A DNA stretch of 64,000 bases from contig NZ_CANMED010000005.1 of the NCBI RefSeq assembly GCF_947496855.1, positions 62,001 to 126,000 of the forward strand, written 5' to 3'. This stretch comes from an uncultured Aquimarina sp. GTDB taxonomy: Bacteria > Bacteroidota > Bacteroidia > Flavobacteriales > Flavobacteriaceae. The notes under the pieces were generated by a model. That model was not told the DNA's origin. It worked only from the letters and a program-made list of their open reading frames with translations, and searched no databases. This document shows, piece after piece, positions 57,306 to 64,000 of this stretch. Position 1 is the stretch's first letter; every line of letters starts with the position of its first letter. The position numbers and the translations under genes are program-made.

Positions 57306-60300
57306 TTAATTAGTTTTTACAACCTTATATATCATAGGATTCATTCGATGATTCTCTATATCGATAATTCGTACCATATAAATTCCCTTAGACAACTGAC
57401 TGAAATCAATTTCATTTTCCGTTTCATCTAAAGATTTACTTATTTTTTCGGCACCTAGAATATCATAAACCTTAATGAGTTTGTTGGAAATGTTTCCAGA
57501 TATAAACAACGTATTTTGGACAGGATTAGGGTAAAGCACAATAGGATCTTGATTATTATCCCTATTTAGATTCTCTTTTCCTATCACCTCAAATACCCAA
57601 TGCTGATTTTGATTTGCATCGTCACTAGCCCATAAATATGCTGATTGATTATTTTCGCCTCCATTATTTCCATCTATTGAAAACGTATTTGCGTTACGTT
57701 TTTCAAGACGATACATATTGTTAGCTATGCGTACTTTTAGCCATTGTTGGTTCTGATTAGTAGCATTACAATCCCAAAGTTTAAGATTTTGACCATTTAC
57801 ACCAGAGGCTCCACCATCCATGCAATACGTAGTATTTACTTTTTGATACGAATAATACCCATTACCACGGTCTATTTCTATCCATTGCTGATTGACATTG
57901 TTAGGGTTTGCCTGCCATAGTTTAACATTCTGATCGCGTGCTCCACTGCCTCCACCATCTAAGGCAAAATTCGTAGCATTACGTTTACGTATATGAACAA
58001 TTGGATTGCCATCATTATTGTTATTACTAACTATTTCTATTGTTTTTGTTACCGTCGTAGTTATGCCATCATTATCGGTAGCAATAGCTTTTAATACATA
58101 ATTTCCGGCTACAAGATTCAATAATCCAGCATCATTTTGACCAGGGTTTGAAGTACCCCATTCATATGGAGTTGCATTTTCTTGTCTTATCAATAGATCA
58201 TTAATGTATAGTTTTATATTAGAAACAGCTCCACTATTAACAGCAACTACAACACCCAAATCATCACCTTCTTCCAATTGTGTATCCGTAGGACTAGTAA
58301 ATACAATTTCTGGTGTATTATCACAAGGAGCATCTGATGCATTCGGGCCATGAATATAATCAATAAAAGTATGCCTTGATGCTGATGCATCCGGTGGAAA
58401 ATCTAATCGAATTTTAGTAATTGTTTTTCCCATCCAAGTATTGAGGCTACTCATATCAAAGATAAGTTCTTCATACACATTAGTAGCTTGCGGATTTACT
58501 GTTACGGAGCGAGCTGCTGCAAAGCCAGGTTGATCTGTAGTAGTCCAAAATAGCTGAAAAACACCAGTTGCTTCAGACTTAGCTCTAATCCTTAATTGTG
58601 GTACTTGGTTACCTTGAAATTTTAGCCCATTTCTCACAATATGAGGATCATTAGAGTTATCTGCTCTTATTAACCAATATTCATCACTGCTTGTATTTTC
58701 AGCAGCTGTATTAAATCGTTGAAAACTTTCCGAGGTTTTATTAAATCCAAAGTTTAAATCAGAAGCATTATTTGGATTACCACAGGTATCCGTTTCCACA
58801 ATATCTGGTCTTCCATCTCCGTCACTATCATTAGAATTAGCTCCACCAAGATCATTGGTCGTACAAGGAAGAGCAGCCGGCTGAAAACTTCCGTTATTAT
58901 CCCAATTTAAAGTAACATTTACTCTAGTGTCACCTTCAGCAGCTCTGAATTTAACATATACATCTCCATTGCTGGCTATAAAATACCCATTATTGGTAGC
59001 ATTTTCTACTGCTACTCTAGAATTTAATCGCGGAGGTCCATTCACTCTAAAATTCCCAAGCTTTCCTAAACCTTTAAAACATGCAAACCCTAGATCTCCT
59101 GCGTCACCTCTATTCCAAATAAGCAGTATACTTTTATTTGCAGGAGCCTTATCAAAATAATAGGTGTACTGAAAATCTTCGTTTACGATCATAGGAAATT
59201 TATAGGTTCCTGACTCTGATGAACCTGACTCATAAAAACAAACATCATCAGTACCTGGTTTAGAACGAACAATAGACATACGGACCCCACTTTTATTTAT
59301 TTTAGCCATCCATAGGGATGCAAAGTAATAATCAGATCGAGCTGCATTTCTCCAAGAAGGATGTCTATATTCATGTCCATCCCTAAGAAACGCGACGTCT
59401 CTAATTAGTGTACCTGGTTTTCCTAACATTGTTCCATCATAATCTTTAAAAAATTGACCAACTTTTCTGGTGCGGGTAGCAGCTGTGTTGGGCAAAGGGA
59501 AAAATCTAAATGGGAAAGGCTCAGAAAATCCTTTAGTGGTTCCTCTAAAGCTAGGATTGAAATTCTCTGTAGCGCCTCCACCAGTAATTTGTTTGATCAT
59601 TTCAGCATTTGATCGATTCCATCCTTCAAAATGACAATCGATATGTCTTCCTGGTCCATCATAGAATCTAAAGAATTCTCGTGTCCCACTAAAAACACCC
59701 AGATCCGTATCCACATTAAAAAGACTATTTTCTATAGTTAGGTCACCAGCAAGCATCGTAACCGTTTTATTGTCACTAAAGGCGCAATTAAAGAAAACTG
59801 TATTTTTGTTCTGTCCATTTACTCCCAAACCGGAATAAATTGCTTGATCATTTCCATAGAACAAACCATTTTTAATTAGTTGTCGAGTACCTATATCCCA
59901 ACCGAAATTTGCTTTTATAGAATGGTCATCGTTCAATTGATCAAAAACATCAAAACCAGTCATACTGGTATGAGCAACAAATCCGTCAAACCTTCCTAAC
60001 TTATCTTTCCAAGGAAGTGGATTGCCTTTATAATAATCCAATTCACCTGTTGCAAATAATGGCCCATTTGCAGGAAAGGCAAACCAAAATCCAGTTCCTT
60101 CCGTTCCTGCAGCGATATTATTCTCAAAGTAATTATTCGGATTGGTGATCCAGTATGATGAAGGTGTTCTGTTTTGCGGAGCATTAAATTGATTATCAGA
60201 AGGTGTTAGTTGCTCTCCAGGTTTTGGTCTCCTTGTTACAAACACTACATTGTTTTTGAGTGTATTAAAACGTTCTCCTCCATCTTCAAAAAATATCCCA

Positions 60301-61484
60301 TGTCCAATATGATCATAGGCAAATACTCCATCTACGGTTACATAGTCTGTACCGTGAATGGTTACTGCACGATTAAAAGATTTATGTACACTACTATTTC
60401 TTAAATAACTGCCTTGTGCTTTATCTTCGTTTAAATGCCAATGGAATGGATATCTTCCTAAAACTCCTTTTTGACCCATCTTGTAGAGTTCTACATGTTC
60501 TGCGTGAGCAGTAGAATTCTTCATTAGCATAATATGACCACCAAATCCAGTTTGTTCATTATTCCCATTCATTTTACCCTGAATCTTGATATAATGCGAC
60601 AACAAACCTACTTCTCCATAAATATCTACATTCCAAGTTTTTCCATCTCTGGCTCTCGTATATGTTTTAGATCCACCGATATGTTTAAATTTAAGAGGAG
60701 ATGTGAGTGTAAGAGTTTTTCTATCACCGCTAATAGCCGTTATCTCTCCTTCGTCTACATTGTTCCAAGCTTTAGATTGACTACTGGCTAAACCTGTAGC
60801 AGTCAATGCGATTTTATCGCCTACCTCCCAATCAACAGCCTCTTTTAAGGTAATTTGCGTAGCACCGATATTGGCAGTAGTGGCGATGTTTGTCCAACTC
60901 ATTCTTTTTTTACCGTGTAGCTCTAATCGACCTCCGCCCATTACCATTATAGCTTTATAAGAGGCAGGTGCATTGTTTATTTTATTACCTGTAAGTGTTA
61001 TTTGACAACTAATCCCGTTATTATTTTGAGTGGCATAGTACGGCTGGGCTTCAGTACCTATTTCTAGATAACCGCCATTGGCTACCATAATACTTTGTGT
61101 TTCTAGGTCGATCCACGCTCCTTCCGATTGCCAATTTACAGCACTCAATTTTCCTTGTACTGTGATACTTTTTGCTCTGCATGTACCAACCATAATTAGA
61201 TTAGTTCCTTGTGGGACTATAACATCATCGTTTGCTGTTGGTTTTATGCCGTTAGGCCATGTAGATGGATCTGTCCATAATCCAGAACTAATTGGTCTAA
61301 TCGTAGCCAAACTATTAGGAGGTACACAATCATATGAGGAAGTGACTTTGGGAGGTGGAACTTTGTTATTTGCAAAGAGAGTACCAATACAAAAAGTAAA
61401 AAATATAAGGACCACTGTAGTTGCGAAAGCGTTTCGTTTTGCTAAGCACTTCAGTATGGATATTGGGATTGTTAGTTTTTTCAT
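57306..61484 (-). CDS. Secreted G8-domain/beta-helix protein resembling CEMIP/TMEM2, with Ig, ricin-B lectin and T9SS domains
   Basis: 1392 residues. Signal peptide (about 20-39). The G8 domain runs from about 65 to 195 (LWTDPSTWPNGIKPTANDDV, MGGGRLELHGKKR). A parallel beta-helix (about 310-600) has the segment conserved in animal CEMIP and TMEM2, GRYPFHWHLNEDKAQGS (343 onward), SVHKSFNRAVTIHGTDYV and HIGHGIFFEDGGERF. Then come a TSP3-like Ca motif (NDSDGDGRPDI, 884), a CBM-like beta region (905-1050), an Ig-like domain (1058-1152), ricin-B QxW repeats (1160-1300: NNVNQQW, NQNQQW, NQNQHW) and a T9SS tail (1315-1392). CEMIP and TMEM2 degrade hyaluronan. Activity here is unproven. The leftward gene borders the uronate operon. 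Confidence 0.85.
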   Translation of the reverse strand: MKKLTIPISILKCLAKRNAFATTVVLIFFTFCIGTLFANNKVPPPKVTSSYDCVPPNSLATIRPISSGLWTDPSTWPNGIKPTANDDVIVPQGTNLIMVGTCRAKSITVQGKLSAVNWQSEGAWIDLETQSIMVANGGYLEIGTEAQPYYATQNNNGISCQITLTGNKINNAPASYKAIMVMGGGRLELHGKKRMSWTNIATTANIGATQITLKEAVDWEVGDKIALTATGLASSQSKAWNNVDEGEITAISGDRKTLTLTSPLKFKHIGGSKTYTRARDGKTWNVDIYGEVGLLSHYIKIQGKMNGNNEQTGFGGHIMLMKNSTAHAEHVELYKMGQKGVLGRYPFHWHLNEDKAQGSYLRNSSVHKSFNRAVTIHGTDYVTVDGVFAYDHIGHGIFFEDGGERFNTLKNNVVFVTRRPKPGEQLTPSDNQFNAPQNRTPSSYWITNPNNYFENNIAAGTEGTGFWFAFPANGPLFATGELDYYKGNPLPWKDKLGRFDGFVAHTSMTGFDVFDQLNDDHSIKANFGWDIGTRQLIKNGLFYGNDQAIYSGLGVNGQNKNTVFFNCAFSDNKTVTMLAGDLTIENSLFNVDTDLGVFSGTREFFRFYDGPGRHIDCHFEGWNRSNAEMIKQITGGGATENFNPSFRGTTKGFSEPFPFRFFPLPNTAATRTRKVGQFFKDYDGTMLGKPGTLIRDVAFLRDGHEYRHPSWRNAARSDYYFASLWMAKINKSGVRMSIVRSKPGTDDVCFYESGSSESGTYKFPMIVNEDFQYTYYFDKAPANKSILLIWNRGDAGDLGFACFKGLGKLGNFRVNGPPRLNSRVAVENATNNGYFIASNGDVYVKFRAAEGDTRVNVTLNWDNNGSFQPAALPCTTNDLGGANSNDSDGDGRPDIVETDTCGNPNNASDLNFGFNKTSESFQRFNTAAENTSSDEYWLIRADNSNDPHIVRNGLKFQGNQVPQLRIRAKSEATGVFQLFWTTTDQPGFAAARSVTVNPQATNVYEELIFDMSSLNTWMGKTITKIRLDFPPDASASRHTFIDYIHGPNASDAPCDNTPEIVFTSPTDTQLEEGDDLGVVVAVNSGAVSNIKLYINDLLIRQENATPYEWGTSNPGQNDAGLLNLVAGNYVLKAIATDNDGITTTVTKTIEIVSNNNNDGNPIVHIRKRNATNFALDGGGSGARDQNVKLWQANPNNVNQQWIEIDRGNGYYSYQKVNTTYCMDGGASGVNGQNLKLWDCNATNQNQQWLKVRIANNMYRLEKRNANTFSIDGNNGGENNQSAYLWASDDANQNQHWVFEVIGKENLNRDNNQDPIVLYPNPVQNTLFISGNISNKLIKVYDILGAEKISKSLDETENEIDFSQLSKGIYMVRIIDIENHRMNPMIYKVVKTN

Positions 61485-61936
61485 GATTTGTTGAGTTTGC
61501 TTTATTTTAATTTTAAGGTTTATAATAAGAGTATATTCTTTTAACTATGATATTTATTAATCTTCATCGATATTACACTTTGTCATATTAAAAAATTGTA
61601 ATCTATATAGTTGAACACAAATCACAGATATTGATTTAATCAACTAAAAAACTATAAAGTTTTAGCAAGATTTAATATTCAATTCTATGTAGCAACCACT
61701 AATTTTTAATCTTTTAACTAAATAACATCACCAATCCTCTTTATGAAAAATTCACAAAAGGAATGCCGTATGCGCTAACGCATATTAAATATTAAAGATC
61801 TAAGGGAAGAAATATTTTTTTTGGTATTAAATATCTTTTAAAACAACATTTTAAAAACGAATACTACCATATGTAATCTCTTTTAAGTTATAAATATTGT
61901 CCCAATAATGTTTGTTTAAAGTATTGTAATATTCAT

Positions 61937-61961
61937 AAAAGAAGAGTCTGGATCTTCTTTT
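61937..61961. terminator. Orphan terminator-like hairpin
   Basis: AAAAGAAGA (61937-61945) pairs perfectly with TCTTCTTTT (61953-61961), loop GTCTGGA. It is symmetric for both strands and lies about 290 bases beyond the nearest gene end. It may end an unseen small RNA or a long 3' extension. Confidence 0.45.
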
Positions 61962-62194
61962 CATAACCACTTAACAATATTAACGAAATTATTGACTTAG
62001 TTTATATTAAATCAATCTTCAAAAAACATAAAATACTGTATATCATATATTTAAATTTATTTTTTCAATATTTTTTATAGATTTCGCAAAGAACACTTCT
62101 GTGATATTTCGATTAAAAAGTGATATTGTTTTTATTAAAAATGAGTAAATGCTTATACTACAATTAAAATGGTATATTTTTTTGATGAAAATTT

Positions 62195-62235
62195 AACAAC
62201 CAAGACACTTAATTCAATAAAATATCCTGGTTGTT
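62195..62235 (-). terminator. Possible terminator of the 62248 gene
   Basis: AACAACCA (62195-62202) pairs with TGGTTGTT (62228-62235) around a 25-base loop. On the minus strand it is followed by only a short T-rich stretch, so termination strength is uncertain. Confidence 0.45.
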
Positions 62236-62247
62236 ATTAGCTCAATT

Positions 62248-64000
62248 TTATTTTTTAACAAACAATAATGATTCTTTAAACCTAACTGATTTTACTAATA
62301 AGAAATAAGAGCCTGAAGGTAATTCTGAAACCTCCAAAACTTCCGTTTCATTCTTTGTACTTATCTCTTTTATTAAGCGTCCATCCAGACTTACTATTTG
62401 AAGCGTTTTTAATTCAGATGACATACCTGACACAGTAAATGAAGAAGATAAAATCGGATTCGGAAATGCTTTGATCTGTACCAAATCGTTTTCTGGTCTT
62501 TCACGATTACAATTCGGCGCTGTCGGAGAATTGCTAAAGTAAATAGTAGCATCTTTTGTTTTAGAAACTAAGACCATATTTTCTCCATCTCTTGCTACCC
62601 AATACGATCCATCTAATCCCTCAAAACCAGTATTATTTAAAGTAACCTCTGGTTGAGCATTCTGTAACTGAAAAGTCATTGTATCTTTAAAATCTACATA
62701 CCAGTCTGGAGATCCATTATTAGTGTTTATAGCAAATTGATACAGACCATTACTATCTGGCACCCAATTAATCGTAAATTTTCTGAAGTTTCCTAATTTA
62801 GGTCCGTTATCCCCTAACACATGTACGTTACTATAAGTGATTTTATCCATAGGGCTTAGACCACTATTCATTGGCGCTCCAAAGGAACATGTATCTCCGC
62901 CACCTGAATCTGTTCCTCTTACTGTTAGTGTAAATGTTGCTTGATTGGTTGCTCCATCATTATCCGTAGCAATCGCTTTAAATGTATAAGAACCAGTACC
63001 CAACCCATTTATTTCTTGAGGGTTTGGAGAGGTATCATGACCCCATTCGTATGGAGCATTAACTTCTTGGCGCACAAGGTCATTATCTATATACAACTTT
63101 ACATTAGCTACAGTTCCATCGGAATCAGATGCATTCACAACTGCAGTAAGATCATATCCTTCATCAACCGTAATATTACCCAATGGTAATGCAAAAGATA
63201 CATTTGGTTTTTGATTATTTGAAGTACCAGTCACTGTTACTGTTATCGACTTACTTGATTTAGCACCATCATTATCAGTTGCTTCAGCTTTGATTGTATG
63301 CTGTCCGACTGGTAATCCTAAAAGCTCATTTGCATTATTCCCTTGTCCCCAAGTGTAGGGAGCATTGACCTCTTGACGAATAAAATCGCCGTCTACATAT
63401 AATTTTACATTACTAATAGAACCATCATTATCAGATGCATTTACAGTAACTTCGAGTTCATCATAACCTTCGGGCAAACTAATATCTCCTGATGGTGAAG
63501 CAAAAGAAATGTTTGGTTTTTGATTGGATCCTCCTGTACCAATTGAAGAAGGACATTGACTCTCAGAAGACTCGGAAACACACCAATCAGCAAATCGTAC
63601 CTGCTCATCATTTAATCCACTCGTTTTTCCTCTATAAACACCCCATTTAGGTCTATTATAATCTGCTCCACTTCTCCATAAATCTATATTAGAATTAGAA
63701 TAAGAAAAAACAGTTTGTCCATTAGACACTTTTTTCAGCACCACATTGAGTGTTCCATTATCCCCATGTTTTATTTTCACATACCCTTCGATCCATTCTC
63801 CTTTAAATCTAGATAGTGGTTCTTGTTTTAGATCAACATAAACAGAATTCGGATTTTTTCTATTATGTACCAACTCAAATTTATCTTTTTGTGCTGATAA
63901 AGTTAGTATTGGTGGCTTATCATTACTTCCTCCTTTAGCCTTTAATTGAAAGAAGTGACAAAATCTATTACTAGCTTTATAATTACTTGCTAAACGAAAC
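62248..64000 (-). CDS. Multidomain secreted protein: polysaccharide-lyase-like N-terminus, two Ig-like domains, T9SS tail; cut by window edge
   Basis: The frame stays open to the right edge (about 583 codons seen); the TTG at 63873 is internal, not a start. The first visible region ([60 protein letters not shown]) resembles the heparin-lyase-I/glucuronan-lyase jelly-roll family (PF14099-type). Two Ig-like repeats follow (both with [25 protein letters not shown] or [20 protein letters not shown]), then an unassigned beta domain ([20 protein letters not shown] to [13 protein letters not shown]) and a T9SS sorting domain ([13 protein letters not shown] to SLLFVKK). If the lyase call holds, it would generate the unsaturated uronate ends that GH88 and KduI/KduD use. 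Confidence is limited by the missing N-terminus. Confidence 0.68.
   Translation of the reverse strand, partial: FRLASNYKASNRFCHFFQLKAKGGSNDKPPILTLSAQKDKFELVHNRKNPNSVYVDLKQEPLSRFKGEWIEGYVKIKHGDNGTLNVVLKKVSNGQTVFSYSNSNIDLWRSGADYNRPKWGVYRGKTSGLNDEQVRFADWCVSESSESQCPSSIGTGGSNQKPNISFASPSGDISLPEGYDELEVTVNASDNDGSISNVKLYVDGDFIRQEVNAPYTWGQGNNANELLGLPVGQHTIKAEATDNDGAKSSKSITVTVTGTSNNQKPNVSFALPLGNITVDEGYDLTAVVNASDSDGTVANVKLYIDNDLVRQEVNAPYEWGHDTSPNPQEINGLGTGSYTFKAIATDNDGATNQATFTLTVRGTDSGGGDTCSFGAPMNSGLSPMDKITYSNVHVLGDNGPKLGNFRKFTINWVPDSNGLYQFAINTNNGSPDWYVDFKDTMTFQLQNAQPEVTLNNTGFEGLDGSYWVARDGENMVLVSKTKDATIYFSNSPTAPNCNRERPENDLVQIKAFPNPILSSSFTVSGMSSELKTLQIVSLDGRLIKEISTKNETEVLEVSELPSGSYFLLVKSVRFKESLLFVKK

Larger units (their letters stand above)
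61485..62247. other. Long AT-rich gap between two secreted-protein genes
   Basis: 763 bases with no coding potential. It must hold the G8 promoter, but no TAnnTTTG match was found. Structures seen: a short stem TATGCG-ctaa-CGCATA (61769-61784), a 9-bp hairpin (61937-61961) and a stem after the downstream gene (62195-62235), both listed separately. Confidence 0.45.

Noticed and set aside
57306-61484. Hyaluronan as the definite substrate of the locus
   Set aside because: The CEMIP/TMEM2 likeness points that way, but no N-acetylglucosamine catabolic genes are in view, so hyaluronan is not asserted.

Overview
The window is about 64 kb of low-GC DNA from a member of the Bacteroidota, almost certainly a marine gliding flavobacterium (family Flavobacteriaceae; an Aquimarina-like genome is a reasonable guess, but the genus is inference). 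The basis is a SusC/SusD pair with a hybrid two-component regulator, type IX secretion (T9SS) C-terminal domains on three secreted proteins, lipoproteins whose lipobox Cys is followed by acidic or Ser/Asp-rich residues, and TAnnTTTG-type promoter boxes. No rRNA, tRNA, CRISPR array, transposase or phage gene was seen.

Left part (1-31 kb): mostly core genes mixed with envelope genes. From the left edge there is a truncated alpha-amylase, a small membrane protein, a cold-shock protein, two tandem CarboxypepD_reg-like proteins, a short inverted-repeat element, and a DUF294 nucleotidyltransferase/3'-5' exonuclease pair. Next come tadA, dxs, a secreted M36 metallopeptidase, a decayed duplicate of the 3' end of dgt carrying an expanded 15-bp repeat, a lipocalin-like lipoprotein, dgt, and nrdA and nrdB. 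Then follows an envelope-signalling neighbourhood: a lipoprotein, an OmpA-family protein, an ECF sigma factor, a TPR anti-sigma-like protein, a periplasmic TPR-CHAT caspase-like protein and another lipoprotein. It ends with DUF3109, MarC, small membrane proteins, an S41 protease/dCMP deaminase/HupE-UreJ operon and an MscS channel.

Right part (31.5-64 kb): a polysaccharide utilization locus for a uronic-acid-rich glycan. Leftward genes encode a DUF4955-type beta-helix protein, the hybrid sensor-regulator, SusC, SusD, a GH88 unsaturated glucuronyl hydrolase and a GH2 enzyme. Rightward genes encode a complete cytoplasmic uronate pathway (mannonate oxidoreductase, UxuA, KduI, KduD, KdgK, KDPG aldolase), a DUF4861 lipoprotein and a three-part TRAP transporter; uxaC stands alone at the left border. 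The right border holds two large T9SS-secreted proteins: a G8/beta-helix protein resembling the animal CEMIP/TMEM2 hyaluronan-degrading proteins, and an edge-truncated protein with a polysaccharide-lyase-like N-terminal fragment, two Ig-like domains and a T9SS tail.

Proposed flow (inference): secreted enzymes cut a glucuronate-containing polymer; SusCD imports the oligomers; GH88 releases unsaturated uronate and GH2 a saturated sugar, probably glucuronate; TRAP carries the monomers inward. Unsaturated uronate goes through KduI and KduD, saturated glucuronate through UxaC, the SDR and UxuA. Both meet at 2-keto-3-deoxygluconate, which KdgK and the aldolase turn into pyruvate and glyceraldehyde-3-phosphate. 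No hexosamine, rhamnose or sulfatase genes are in view, which favours a glucuronan-like substrate over hyaluronan or ulvan.
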